A stretch of DNA of 64,000 nt from Salinarimonas chemoclinalis (GTDB taxonomy: Bacteria; Pseudomonadota; Alphaproteobacteria; Rhizobiales; Beijerinckiaceae). The notes beneath the pieces were generated by a model. It ran no database searches. It worked only from the letters and a program-made list of their open reading frames with translations, and had not been told where the DNA came from. The translations under genes and the position numbers were made by a program. This document shows, piece by piece, positions 24,282-33,621 of the stretch. The DNA lies in assembly GCF_041514305.1 (NCBI RefSeq), contig NZ_JBGMWH010000008.1:1-64000 (forward strand). Reading direction: 5' to 3'. Positions within the stretch are counted from its first letter, which is position 1; each line of letters begins with the position of its first letter.

Positions 24282-25145
24282 TCAGGTCGTCGCGGGCAGG
24301 TTCGAGGTCGCCGCTTCCACCTCGTCGAAGGTCGGGCGGACCTCGCTCATCAGCGCCTTGCGGGCGAATTCCACCGCCATCACCGGCGGCTGGCCGGAGA
24401 TGTGGGCCAGCATGCCCGCCTTGAGCGACAGGAAGTACTTGGACTCGGCCTGGAAGACGATCCGCAGCGACTGTGCCATCGGCCCGAAGAAGCCGTAGGC
24501 GACGAAGACGCCGAAGAAGGTGCCGACCAGCGCGCCACCGATCAGGTACCCCAGCACCTCCGGCGGCTCGGTGATCGATCCCATGGTCTTGATCACGCCG
24601 AGCACGGCGGCGACGATGCCGAGCGCCGGCGTCGCGTCGGCGACCGACTGCAGCGCCCCGACGACGCGCTCCTGCTCCTCGTGATGCGTCTCCAGCTCCT
24701 CGTCCATGAGATCGCCCATCGCGTGGACGTCGTCGACGCCCAGCGAGACCATGCGCATGTAGTCGCACACGAACTCCACGGCGTGGTGGTTCGCGGCGAA
24801 GGTGGGGAAGGCGTTGAACAGCGTCGAGTTGGCCGGATCCTCGATGTGCTGCTCGATCCCCAGAACACCTTTCTGCTGCACCAGCCTGTACAGGGCGAAC
24901 TGCATCGCCAGCAGCTCGACGTAGGCGGCCTGCTTGTACCTGGGCCCTCGCATCAGCGTCGCGAACATGAACGGCACGGACTTGAGCACCGGCGCGGTGT
25001 TGCCGATGATGAAGGCGCCGATCGCGGCGCCGAGGATGATGACGAACTCGAACGGCTGCCAGAGGACGCCCAGCTTGCCGCCCATCGCCGCGTACCCGCC
25101 GAACACGCAGACGCAGACGACGATGATGCCGATGATCAGCCGCAT
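24282..25145 (-). CDS. motA: Flagellar stator protein MotA
   Basis: MotA forms the proton channel and torque-generating ring with MotB. The 287-residue product begins MRLIIGIIVVCVCVFGGYAA and has four membrane segments: two at the N-terminus and a C-terminal pair around TPALGIVAAVLGVIKTMG and GALVGTFFGVFVAYGFFGP. The ATG at 25145 gives the standard N-terminus. The 113-base gap upstream contains a TTAAG half-site and separates it from a divergent restriction enzyme gene. Confidence 0.94.
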   Translation of the reverse strand: MRLIIGIIVVCVCVFGGYAAMGGKLGVLWQPFEFVIILGAAIGAFIIGNTAPVLKSVPFMFATLMRGPRYKQAAYVELLAMQFALYRLVQQKGVLGIEQHIEDPANSTLFNAFPTFAANHHAVEFVCDYMRMVSLGVDDVHAMGDLMDEELETHHEEQERVVGALQSVADATPALGIVAAVLGVIKTMGSITEPPEVLGYLIGGALVGTFFGVFVAYGFFGPMAQSLRIVFQAESKYFLSLKAGMLAHISGQPPVMAVEFARKALMSEVRPTFDEVEAATSNLPATT

Positions 25146-25258
25146 GGAGTGCCACCCTGGCGCCGCGACGGACCCCGCCCGCGCGCGGCCTCTGCCGATC
25201 CCGAAGCCTGCGCGACCCCGCGTTAAGGTGGAGTGTAGAGGCGTCGGCGGGGGGCTTC

Positions 25259-28200
25259 GTGAACGTTCCGGATACGGGTCGACGACCACCCTCGGACGTG
25301 CTAGCAGTTGCGGAACAGAAAGTGATCGCCCTTCATCGGTCGAGGGTCTCGGGGGTGCTGGTGTCGCGTGAGGAGCTTCTGCTGTCCGCGGTGTCGGAAT
25401 ACGGGCGTGCGGTGCGCGAGAAGCTCGCGCGCACGACGATCGACGGCGAGCCGGAGGACCAGCTGCGGGCGCCGCTGGAGGCACTGTTCCAGGCCCTCGC
25501 GGCGGAGCTGGTTCCCGGCCGCACGGTCGGGCTCGTCGGCGAGACGCGGCTGTCGGACCTGAAGACGCGGCCGGACTACGCCGTCAACGTCGATCGGGCG
25601 CTGTGCGGTTTCGTCGAGGTGAAGGCGCCCGGCAAGGGCGCGGACGCGCGTCGCTTCCGGGCCGGGCACGACAGGGACCAGTGGAAGAAGCTCCAGGCGC
25701 TGCCGAACCTCCTCTACACGGACGGGACGGCCTTCGCGCTTTTCCGCGACGGCGAGATCGTCGGCGGCGTCGTCGAGCTGGAGGGCGACATCGAGACCGC
25801 CGGGCCGGCACTGCGCGCGCCGACGGCGCTGTGGCCGCTGATCGAGGACTTCCTCGGCTGGAAGCCGCAGGCGCCGAAGACGGCGAAAACGCTGGCCCAT
25901 GTCAGCGCGCGGCTTTGCCGCTTCCTGCGTGACGAGGCTATGGAGCAATTGGCGGCGGGGAACGCGGCGCTGACCGGCCTCGCGCAGGATTGGCGGGCGC
26001 TGCTGTTCCCCGAGGCGAACGACGCGCAGTTCGCGGACGGCTACGCGCAGGCGGTGACGTTCGGCCTCCTCGTCGCGCGCACGCGCGACATCGACATCGT
26101 GCACGGCATCGCCGATGCGGCCAGGGATCTGCGCCGCCAGAACTCGCTGATCGGCACCGCGCTCATGGTGCTCACCGACCACACCGAGACCGAACCGGCG
26201 CTGAAGACCTCGCTCGGTACGCTCAGCCGTGTGCTGAACGAGGTGAACTGGGCCGAGGTCAGCAAGGGCGATCCAGAGGCGTGGCTGTATTTCTACGAGC
26301 AGTTCCTGGAGGTCTACGACAACGACCTGCGCAAGCTCACGGGCTCGTACTACACGCCGCCGCAGGTGGTCGAGACCATGGTGCGGCTGGTCGACGAGGC
26401 CCTGCGGGATCCGAGCCTGTTCGACGAGCCGGACGGCCTCGCCGCCGGCAACGTCACGGTCGCCGATCCCGCGGTGGGGACGGGCACATTCCCCCTCGGC
26501 GTCCTTCGGCGCATCGCGCAGACCGTCGAGGCCCGCACGGGCGCCGGCGCGGTGCCCGGCGCGATCGAGGCGGCCGCGAGCCGGCTGTTCGGCTTCGAGA
26601 TGCAGTTCGGCCCCTTCGCGGTGGCGCAGCTGCGCCTCTTCGCCGAGCTGCGCGATCTCCTGGAGCGGGAGACGCGGCCGGCGCTCAACCTCTACGTCAC
26701 CGACACGCTGGGCGACCCGTTCATCGAGGAGGTACGGCTCGGGACGACCTACGAGCCCATCGCGCAGTCACGGCGGGACGCGAACCGCGTCAAGCGGGAG
26801 ACGCCGATCACGGTGGTGATCGGTAACCCGCCCTACAAGGAGAAGGCGAAGGGGCGCGGTGGCTGGATCGAGGACGGGCTCGACGGGCGCGATCGCACGC
26901 CGCTCCAGCGCTGGATGCCGCCGCCGGACTGGGGCGTGGGCGCCCACGCCAAGCATCTCTACAACCTCTACATCTTCTTCTGGCGGTGGGCGACGTGGAA
27001 GGTGTTCGGGGCGGGGGACCTCGAGGCGACGGGGCGGGAGGGGCCGGAGCGGCCGGGCATCGTGTGCTTCATCACGGTCTCGGGCTTCCTGACCGGGCCC
27101 GGCTTCCAGGCGATGCGCGCGGACCTGCGCCGCTCCTGCTCGGACGTCTGGGTGATCGACTGCTCGCCGGAGGGGCACCAGCCCGAGGTCGCCACCCGCA
27201 TCTTCCAGGGCGTGCAGCACCCCGTGTGCATCGTGCTCGCGGCGCGGCGCGGGGACACCGACCCCGAGACGCCGGCGCGGGTGCGCTTCCGCGCGCTGGC
27301 GGAGGGGCGGCGCGAGGCGAAGTTCGCCGAGCTCGCGGGCGTGCGCCTCGACGATTCCGGCTGGGCCGACTGCCCGGCCGATCTGCGCGCACCGTTCCGC
27401 CCCGGTGCCGGGGCGGCCTGGGGGGCTTTTCCGGCGCTCGACGAACTGTTCGCCTACGACGGCTCCGGCGTGATGCCGGGGCGAACCTGGGTGATCGCGT
27501 CGGATCCGGAGACGCTGCGGCGGCGGTGGGATCGGCTGATCGGGGAGCGGGACGTCGAGCGCAAGAAGGAGATGTTCTATCCGCATCTGCGCAACAAGGC
27601 GCCCGGCGACCGGCACCTCCACAAGCAGGCGCGGCAGGGGCTCACGGGGCACGAGCATCGCTCGTACGCGGTCGCCGACGACGCTACTCGAGTGATCGAG
27701 CCGACGCGGTACGCGTTTCGTACGCTGGATCGTCAGTGGCTGATCCCTGACGCACGGCTGATCAACCAGGCGAACCCCACACTATGGGACCTTTACTCCA
27801 GCAATCAGATGTTCATGACTGCACCTGAGGATCGTTCAGCTGAAAGCGGTCCTGCCATAACAATTTGCGGCCTGATCCCGGACCTCCACCACTACAACGG
27901 CCGCGGCGGCCGCGTCTTCCCCCTCTGGGCGGATGCCGCTGCCACGGAGTCGAACGTCAAGCCGGCGCTCCTCGCCGTGCTGACCGCGCGTCTCGGCCGC
28001 CCTGTCGGCGCCGAGGACGTGATGGCCTACGTCGCCGCGCTCCTCGCCCACCCCGCCTTCACTGCGCGTTTCGCCGAGGACCTGCGCCAGCCGGGCCTGC
28101 GTGTGCCGCTCACCGCCGATCCGGACCTGTTCGCCGAGGCGGCGAGGCTCGGGCGCGAGGTGATCTGGCTGCACACCTACGGCGAGCGCTGCATCGATCC

Positions 28201-28714
28201 CGCCGCGGGTCGCCCGCACGAGGCGCCCCGGATGCCCCAGGGCGAGCGCCCCCACGTTCCCGCGGGCGGCGCCATCCCCGGCGATCGCCTGCCCGAGGAG
28301 ATGAGCTACGACCCCGCCACCCGCCGCCTCGCCGTCGGCGACGGCGTCGTCGCGAATGTCACGCCGGCCATGTGGGCCTACGAGGTCTCGGGCAAGAACG
28401 TGCTGCGGCAATGGTTCAGCTACCGCAAGGCCGACCGCTCGCGCCCCGTCATCGGCGACCGCCGCCCGCCCTCCGAGCTGGAACGGATCATTCCCGACGG
28501 CTGGCTCGCCCAGTACACGACGGACCTGATCGACCTGCTCAACGTGCTCGGCCGCCTCGTCGCGCTCGAGCCGGCGCAGGCGGATCTGCTCGGCCGTGTC
28601 CTCGCCGGCCCCCTGCTCGATCGCGCCGACCTGGCGGCCGATGGCGCCTTCGCGGCGCCGGCGGCGCGGGTGCGCCGGTCTCGGACCCCCGAGGGGCAGG
28701 GCACGCTCCTCTGA
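25259..28714 (+). CDS. Type IIG / type ISP-like restriction-modification enzyme
   Basis: 1151-residue single-chain enzyme that should both cut and N6-adenine-methylate DNA. A PD-ExK nuclease is visible near the N-terminus (PD at 105-106, then E120 and K122 in FVEVKAPG). The methylase core follows with SYYTPPQVVETMV, SAM motif I ADPAVGTGTFPLG (about residue 400) and catalytic NPPY (about 522). The C-terminal half has the target-recognition pattern of type ISP enzymes (IPDARLINQ, GLIPDLHHYN). No helicase motifs are visible, so it is not a full type ISP motor enzyme. GTG start. No separate partner subunits flank it; it marks the left end of an accessory stretch. Confidence 0.88.
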   Translation: MNVPDTGRRPPSDVLAVAEQKVIALHRSRVSGVLVSREELLLSAVSEYGRAVREKLARTTIDGEPEDQLRAPLEALFQALAAELVPGRTVGLVGETRLSDLKTRPDYAVNVDRALCGFVEVKAPGKGADARRFRAGHDRDQWKKLQALPNLLYTDGTAFALFRDGEIVGGVVELEGDIETAGPALRAPTALWPLIEDFLGWKPQAPKTAKTLAHVSARLCRFLRDEAMEQLAAGNAALTGLAQDWRALLFPEANDAQFADGYAQAVTFGLLVARTRDIDIVHGIADAARDLRRQNSLIGTALMVLTDHTETEPALKTSLGTLSRVLNEVNWAEVSKGDPEAWLYFYEQFLEVYDNDLRKLTGSYYTPPQVVETMVRLVDEALRDPSLFDEPDGLAAGNVTVADPAVGTGTFPLGVLRRIAQTVEARTGAGAVPGAIEAAASRLFGFEMQFGPFAVAQLRLFAELRDLLERETRPALNLYVTDTLGDPFIEEVRLGTTYEPIAQSRRDANRVKRETPITVVIGNPPYKEKAKGRGGWIEDGLDGRDRTPLQRWMPPPDWGVGAHAKHLYNLYIFFWRWATWKVFGAGDLEATGREGPERPGIVCFITVSGFLTGPGFQAMRADLRRSCSDVWVIDCSPEGHQPEVATRIFQGVQHPVCIVLAARRGDTDPETPARVRFRALAEGRREAKFAELAGVRLDDSGWADCPADLRAPFRPGAGAAWGAFPALDELFAYDGSGVMPGRTWVIASDPETLRRRWDRLIGERDVERKKEMFYPHLRNKAPGDRHLHKQARQGLTGHEHRSYAVADDATRVIEPTRYAFRTLDRQWLIPDARLINQANPTLWDLYSSNQMFMTAPEDRSAESGPAITICGLIPDLHHYNGRGGRVFPLWADAAATESNVKPALLAVLTARLGRPVGAEDVMAYVAALLAHPAFTARFAEDLRQPGLRVPLTADPDLFAEAARLGREVIWLHTYGERCIDPAAGRPHEAPRMPQGERPHVPAGGAIPGDRLPEEMSYDPATRRLAVGDGVVANVTPAMWAYEVSGKNVLRQWFSYRKADRSRPVIGDRRPPSELERIIPDGWLAQYTTDLIDLLNVLGRLVALEPAQADLLGRVLAGPLLDRADLAADGAFAAPAARVRRSRTPEGQGTLL

Positions 28715-28816
28715 CACGGGAAGCCACCGAAACAATCCCCGCTTGCCGCGAACCGAATTCCTGATAGCGTCACCCCGCCGCGCGCAACGATTCGCGGCTG
28801 TCGAAGGGGGACGCTC

Positions 28817-30307
28817 ATGATCGATCGCAGGCACTTCATCGTCGGTGCGGGCACGCTGGTGGCCGCGCCCTTCGTCATGCGCCGTGCGGCGCTCGGCCAG
28901 ACGACGCTCGTCCGCAGGGACGTGATGGGCATGGCGGCCGACGACCCGTTCTTCAAGGACTACGCCGACGCAGTCGCGGCCATGCACGAGCTGCAGACGT
29001 CGAACCCGAGCGACGGGCGCAACTGGCGCGCCCAGGCGCTGATCCACCTGAACCATTGCCCGCACTCCGGCGCGCCGCCCTATCCGGGCGTGGCGATGCC
29101 CTTCGTGCACTGGCACCGGTGGTACATCCGCTACTACGAGGAGATCTGCGGGACGCTCATCGGCAAGAGCGACTTCGCGCTGCCCTACTGGAACTGGCAG
29201 TCCGGCATCGGCCAGATCCCCGATCCGTTCTACGGCATCGACCAGCTCAACGTGACCTTCTGGAACGACCCGTCGGACGCGCAGTCGGACAATTGGGGGC
29301 CCGACGAGGTGACGACGACGGGGCTGCGCGCGCTCGCCGAGGGATCCGGCGTCAAGCAGGGGCCGCGCGGGGGCGCCTTCAGCGACCAGAACATCAACTC
29401 GATCCTGGCGCAGACGCAGTTCGAGCAGTTCACGGATTTGCTCGAGCACTCGCCCCACAACACCGCCCACGTCATCGTCGGCGGCTCGCAGGGCCACATG
29501 GGCGACGGCATGTCGCCGCTCGACCCGATCTTCTGGCTGCACCATTGCAACGTCGATCGCCTCGGCGCGCAGTGGCAGGCGGCGGGCAACACCATGCCGC
29601 CGCTCGACTACGACTTCTCCGGCCAGTTCGTGAACGGCGAGGGCCAGCCCGCACCGGCGAGCTCCGCCACCGCGCTGAACATCTCGGAGATGGGCTACGC
29701 CTACGAGACGCCGTCGGGCCTGATCGGCGGGCCGGCGACCGCGGTGGCGATGATGTCGCTCTTCGCCGCGCCCGCCACGGTGACGCAGCGTCTCGGCACC
29801 ACCGCCGGCGACTTCCGCGCCACCGCCGACGCGACGACGGACGTGACGGTCGACACCCGCGGCCTCGGCCAGACGCTGTTCTCGCCGCGCTCCTTCCGCC
29901 TGCTCGGCGCGACGGGCGAGCCGCGGATCGGCACCGAGCCCGGCCGCGTGCTCGCGCGGCTCACGAACGTGATGGTGCCCGAGGAGGCGCGGGGCCTCAC
30001 GGTCAACGTCTTCGTCAACCTGCCCGAGGCCGGCCCCGACACCCCGCCGACGGACCCGCACTACGCCGGCACCTTCGCCTTCTTCATGGCCGGCATGATG
30101 GGCCACGGTGGCGGGCACGGCGGGCACGGCAACGGGCACGGCGGGACGAGCTATCCGGTCGACATCACCAACGCGCTGCTCGCGCTCGCGCGGCTCGGCC
30201 GTCTCACCGACGACGCGATCACGCTCCAGGTCGTGCCGATCCCGGCGCAGGGCCAGCCGGCGGACACGGGCTTCACCTTCGACGGCATCGAGATCGTGCG
30301 CACCTGA
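28817..30307 (+). CDS. Tat-exported tyrosinase / polyphenol oxidase
   Basis: 496-residue type 3 copper oxidase that should oxidise phenols or catechols with O2. The N-terminus (RRHFIVGAGTLVAAPFV) is a Tat signal with twin arginines. The CuA site lies at about residues 77-110, with HLNHCPHS and FVHWHRWYIRYYEEI; the CuB site has SPHNTAHVIVGG and DPIFWLHHCNVDRL. The pattern is closer to plant-type polyphenol oxidases than to Streptomyces tyrosinases. A His/Gly-rich insert (GHGGGHGGHGNGHGG, about residue 435) may hold copper. GAAGGGGGA precedes the ATG. A small exported protein gene follows 56 bases later. Confidence 0.9.
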   Translation: MIDRRHFIVGAGTLVAAPFVMRRAALGQTTLVRRDVMGMAADDPFFKDYADAVAAMHELQTSNPSDGRNWRAQALIHLNHCPHSGAPPYPGVAMPFVHWHRWYIRYYEEICGTLIGKSDFALPYWNWQSGIGQIPDPFYGIDQLNVTFWNDPSDAQSDNWGPDEVTTTGLRALAEGSGVKQGPRGGAFSDQNINSILAQTQFEQFTDLLEHSPHNTAHVIVGGSQGHMGDGMSPLDPIFWLHHCNVDRLGAQWQAAGNTMPPLDYDFSGQFVNGEGQPAPASSATALNISEMGYAYETPSGLIGGPATAVAMMSLFAAPATVTQRLGTTAGDFRATADATTDVTVDTRGLGQTLFSPRSFRLLGATGEPRIGTEPGRVLARLTNVMVPEEARGLTVNVFVNLPEAGPDTPPTDPHYAGTFAFFMAGMMGHGGGHGGHGNGHGGTSYPVDITNALLALARLGRLTDDAITLQVVPIPAQGQPADTGFTFDGIEIVRT

Positions 30308-30363
30308 CGTCGCGGGTGCACGCGGACATGCTTTCGCCGCGCCGATCGGGGAGGCTCGCCGCC

Positions 30364-30888
30364 ATGATGCGCCGCGCCTCCCCCGTCATCCGTCGCGCCG
30401 GCCTCGCCGGCGCCCTGCTCCTCGCCCTCGCGGGACACGCCCTCGTCCACCAAGCGACCGCGGGGAGCGCCTCGGGACCGCCCGCCATGCAGACCCGAGC
30501 CACCGACGCCCAGGGCGCAGGCCTCCTCGCCGAGGGGGCGGGCGCCGCGATCGCCCCCGACGCGCCGGCCCGCCTCGTCCTCCCCCGCGAGGGTGCGCAC
30601 GCCGCCGCGGTTCCGCTCTCCCTCGCGCTGACACCGACGCGGATCTCCGAGGACGAGGCGTTTCTCGTCGCCGTCGTCGCCATCCTGCCGGACGGTGGCG
30701 AGCGCGAGATCGGCACCTACGCCTTCTTCCCCCCGCCCCGCGAAGGCACGCCGCGCCGCTTCCCCCTGGATCTCTCGACGCTCCCCGAGGGCGCGGGGCC
30801 GATCACGCTCGAGGTCCGGCTCGTGCCCGTCGAGGGCGGGCTCGAGGCGACGCGGCTGCGGGTTGAGGGGGTGACGGCGGGGGAGTGA
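30364..30888 (+). CDS. Exported protein of unknown function downstream of tyrosinase
   Basis: 174-residue protein with a twin-arginine or Sec-type signal region (MMRRASPVIRRAGLAGALLL, residues 1-20) and a beta-rich mature part ending in LRVEGVTAGE. GGGGAGG eight bases upstream supports the ATG at 30364. Position 56 bases after the tyrosinase suggests a shared transcript and perhaps a copper-delivery or accessory role, but no Cys or His cluster is seen to support that. Its last 172 bases are overlapped on the other strand by the end of vsr. Confidence 0.65.
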   Translation: MMRRASPVIRRAGLAGALLLALAGHALVHQATAGSASGPPAMQTRATDAQGAGLLAEGAGAAIAPDAPARLVLPREGAHAAAVPLSLALTPTRISEDEAFLVAVVAILPDGGEREIGTYAFFPPPREGTPRRFPLDLSTLPEGAGPITLEVRLVPVEGGLEATRLRVEGVTAGE

Positions 30889-31295
30889 GGCATGCCGTGC
30901 CGGCGCAGGCCGGACAGCTTCCCTGCGAGCGCCTCCGGATCGTCGAGCTCGCATTCCCAGACGATCAACACCCTCAGGCCGGCGGCGCGCAGCTCGCGGA
31001 TCTTGCGGGCGTCGCGGCGGCGGTTGTCGGCGAACTTGCGCTCCCAGAAATCGCGGTTGCTCTTTGGCGTCGTGGCGCGGCGGCAGCCGGTGTGGTGGTG
31101 CCAGTAGCAGCCGTTCACGAACAGCGCCCAGCCGCGCGAGCGGTTGGCGAAGTCCGGCGAGCCCGGCAGCGTGCGCACGTTGCGGCGGTAGGCGATGCCG
31201 AGATCACGGAGGATGCGTGCCACGCGCTCTTCGGGTGCGGTCTTGCGCTGCCGCACGCGCTGCATCAGCGCGCTGCGCCGCTCGGGGTCCTCCAC
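30717..31295 (-). CDS. vsr: Very short patch repair endonuclease Vsr, with C-terminal extension
   Basis: Vsr nicks beside T:G mismatches left by deamination of 5-methylcytosine made by its partner methylase. The core (about residues 1-135) has RSALMQRVRQRKTAPEE, LPGSPDF with the metal-binding Asp, FVNGCYWHHHTGC and DFWERKFADNRRRD. The GTG at 31295, one base after the dcm stop, keeps the conserved N-terminal helix; the ATG at 31265 would lose it. The usual length is about 140 residues; here the frame runs on for some 55 Ser/Pro/Arg-rich residues that are antisense to the neighbouring exported-protein gene, an odd and possibly non-functional tail. Confidence 0.88.
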   Translation of the reverse strand: MEDPERRSALMQRVRQRKTAPEERVARILRDLGIAYRRNVRTLPGSPDFANRSRGWALFVNGCYWHHHTGCRRATTPKSNRDFWERKFADNRRRDARKIRELRAAGLRVLIVWECELDDPEALAGKLSGLRRHGMPHSPAVTPSTRSRVASSPPSTGTSRTSSVIGPAPSGSVERSRGKRRGVPSRGGGKKA

Positions 31296-31296
31296 G

Positions 31297-32454
31297 TCAG
31301 GCCGCGAGGGCCGCGTCCCGCTCGCCCCGTCGGGCGGCGAGGTGGCGGCGGACGGCGTCGAGGAAACCCGGAGCGAAGCGCAGGGAGGACGCCTCCGCCC
31401 GCGACAGGAAACCCGCCGTGCCCCTGGCGGAGAGCGGAGTCCCGGGATGCTCCAGGAAGCGCTCCAGGGGTTCGCGCTCCAGGAATACGGGATAGGCGCC
31501 GATCCGCACGGCGTGTCGCGTCGTCCCGTCGAACCGCGCGGCGCGCGGCCACGATCCCCGGCCGGTCGGCCACGGCCCGTCCCGCTCCGTCTCGTGGGGC
31601 CGCGGGTCGCGCAGGCGCTCGCCGAGCCATTCCGCGACGGGAACGGAGACCGCGTTGCCGACGAGCGCCCAGCGCAGCGACGCACGGGCCACCTCCTCGG
31701 CCGGACGCGTCCAATCCGCCGGGAAGCCCTGGAGACGCTCGGCGTCCCGCAGGTCCGGCTTCACGATCACGCCGTCCGTGCGCAGGATCGCCGGGGGCGA
31801 AGGGATGCCGACCGTCGAGCCGTTCTTGAGCGTCGGTACGGCGTCGGGAGCCCAGCCGAGGCCGCGCGTGCCCTCGGTCCAGTAGAATCCGTGCGCGTGC
31901 GACGCGAGCGTCGTGCTCGAGGGGGGCATCGCCACGTCGCCCTGGAAGAGCACGTCGGCGGGATCGAGATCGCTGCGTGTCGCCACCAGGAAAACGCGCG
32001 CGCGCCGCTGGGGGAGGAACGCCTGCGCGTCGATCGTCCGATAGGCCCAGCGATAACCCCGCTCCTCGAAGGCGCCGGCGAGACGGTGCATCGCCGCGCC
32101 ACGGTCGAGCGAGAGCATGAACGACACGTTCTCCAGCACGACGACGGGAATTGCCCGTTCGTCGAGGAGCCGGAAGACGTGACCGACGAGGCCCGAGCGG
32201 GTCCCGCCGATACCGAGCGTCCGCCCGGCCTGGGAGAGGTCCTGGCAGGGAAAGCCCGCCGTCAGCAGCTCGGTGTCGCCCGGCAGATCGGCGAGGGTCG
32301 TCACGTCTGCGTGGAGGTGGGCGTCCGGGAGGCGCGCCGCGAGCACGGCACGCGCCGGCGACCAGATCTCGCACGCCAGCACCGCGCGGTGCCCCGCGCG
32401 CGCGAGCCCGAGCTCCAGGCCTCCGATTCCCGTGAACAGCGACGCGATCCTCAT
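31297..32454 (-). CDS. DNA (cytosine-5) methyltransferase
   Basis: 385-residue m5C methyltransferase. Motif I is ASLFTGIGGLELGLARAG, the catalytic Cys is in GFPCQDLSQAG (motif IV), ENV motif VI is in VVLENVSFM, motif VIII is QRRARVFLVAT, and motif X is VGNAVSVPVAEWLG. About 95 residues follow motif X, an extension of unknown role. Target sequence cannot be read from the sequence. No matching restriction nuclease is adjacent, and vsr follows directly, as in Dcm-Vsr pairs. It lies 45 bases downstream of the hydrolase genes on the same strand and may be read through from them. Confidence 0.92.
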   Translation of the reverse strand: MRIASLFTGIGGLELGLARAGHRAVLACEIWSPARAVLAARLPDAHLHADVTTLADLPGDTELLTAGFPCQDLSQAGRTLGIGGTRSGLVGHVFRLLDERAIPVVVLENVSFMLSLDRGAAMHRLAGAFEERGYRWAYRTIDAQAFLPQRRARVFLVATRSDLDPADVLFQGDVAMPPSSTTLASHAHGFYWTEGTRGLGWAPDAVPTLKNGSTVGIPSPPAILRTDGVIVKPDLRDAERLQGFPADWTRPAEEVARASLRWALVGNAVSVPVAEWLGERLRDPRPHETERDGPWPTGRGSWPRAARFDGTTRHAVRIGAYPVFLEREPLERFLEHPGTPLSARGTAGFLSRAEASSLRFAPGFLDAVRRHLAARRGERDAALAA

Positions 32455-32499
32455 CGCAGCATCAGATGGCGCCCTGCCGCGTCTGTCCAGCCCCCCGCG

Positions 32500-33513
32500 C
32501 TACTCCGCCGCGACGCCCACCTCCGGCCGCCCGCGCTCCTCCACCGCGATGTCGAGCGTCCAGGCGAGGCCCCGGCAGAGGCGCTCGAAGGCCTCCGCGG
32601 CGAAGCGGAACAGGCGCCGGGCGCGCAGCGAGCCGTGGACCGCGTGGGGGTCGAGCGCGTAGTCGATCTCGCCGCCTTCCGCGCGGATGCGGGCCGCGAG
32701 CTCGACGAGCTCGAGGTGGAGCGGGTCCTTCTGCGCCGCCCAGGCGAAGGTCCGGGGCAGGGGGCCGATGCGGGCGGCGCGCAGGGGCGAGGCGCCGGCG
32801 GAGTCGACGAAGGTGAAGTCCGGCCCGAGATAGCCGCTCGTGAAGACGTACATCTCCTCGGCGAAGGCCGGATCGACGTCCGTCACCTCGCGCCGCGCCC
32901 AGCGATGGACGTCGAAGACCGGGTTGACCGGCAGGGCGCCGCGCAGGCGCGGGCCGCCCTTGGCGGCGAGCACCATCGGCGCCGCGACGGCGAAGTTGCC
33001 GCCGCAGCTCTCGCCGCCGAAGGCGATCCGGTCGGGGTCGACCTCCAGCTCGCGGGCGCGGGCGAACACCTCCTCGATCACCGCCACGCTGTCGAGCAGC
33101 GGCACGGGGAAGGGATGCTCGGGCGCGAGGCGGTACTCGTAGGTGACGACGGCCATGCCGAGCCGGGCGGCGAAGTCCGACGCGATCCCGTCGGTGACCC
33201 ACAGCTCGCCCGAGATGAAGCCGCCGCCATGCGCATAGATCAGGCACGGCAGCGCGCCCATCGCGTCGCGCGGGCGGAACAGGCGCCCGACCAGCCGGGT
33301 GCCGTCGGCCGTCTCGAACACGACGTCGCGGGTGACCACGTCCGGGTTCACGGCGTTCGGGAAGACCCGGAAGAGCGCGCAATACTCCTGTCGGAAGCGC
33401 GGCAGGTCGTGCAGCGCCTCCTCGTCGTTGACCGCCGTGTCGTAGATCCGCTCGTAGGCCGCGACCTCGGTCTCGGGATCGTAGGGCGTCGGGTCGTGGG
33501 GTGCGTCTGTCAT
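32500..33513 (-). CDS. HSL-type alpha/beta hydrolase, copy B
   Basis: 337-residue hydrolase of the hormone-sensitive lipase (GDXG) group. The oxyanion motif is HGGG (about residues 95-98), the nucleophile is the serine of GGESCGGN, and DPHAVHG near the C-terminus supplies the Asp/His region. The motif GESCG departs from the usual GDSAG. It is a tandem copy of the gene at 33622-34635 with the same length; the last 200 residues are nearly identical and the first 136 clearly diverged. A 108-base gap with a GAGGAG-like site separates the copies. Last gene of the N-nitroso-type cluster before dcm; it may hydrolyse an ester or amide of the pathway product. Confidence 0.85.
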   Translation of the reverse strand: MTDAPHDPTPYDPETEVAAYERIYDTAVNDEEALHDLPRFRQEYCALFRVFPNAVNPDVVTRDVVFETADGTRLVGRLFRPRDAMGALPCLIYAHGGGFISGELWVTDGIASDFAARLGMAVVTYEYRLAPEHPFPVPLLDSVAVIEEVFARARELEVDPDRIAFGGESCGGNFAVAAPMVLAAKGGPRLRGALPVNPVFDVHRWARREVTDVDPAFAEEMYVFTSGYLGPDFTFVDSAGASPLRAARIGPLPRTFAWAAQKDPLHLELVELAARIRAEGGEIDYALDPHAVHGSLRARRLFRFAAEAFERLCRGLAWTLDIAVEERGRPEVGVAAE

Positions 33514-33621
33514 GCCGTGAGCTCCTCGTGAAGCAGTGAGGCGGTCCGTTCGGGGCTTCCGGCCGGCGAGCGCGCCGACGTCGCGGGGCGCGGGCAGCCG
33601 GACCCGCGGCCGCACCGCCCG

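Noticed and set aside
25259..28714. Full type ISP restriction enzyme with helicase motor
   Set aside because: No Walker or DEAD-type helicase motifs are visible between the nuclease and methylase parts.
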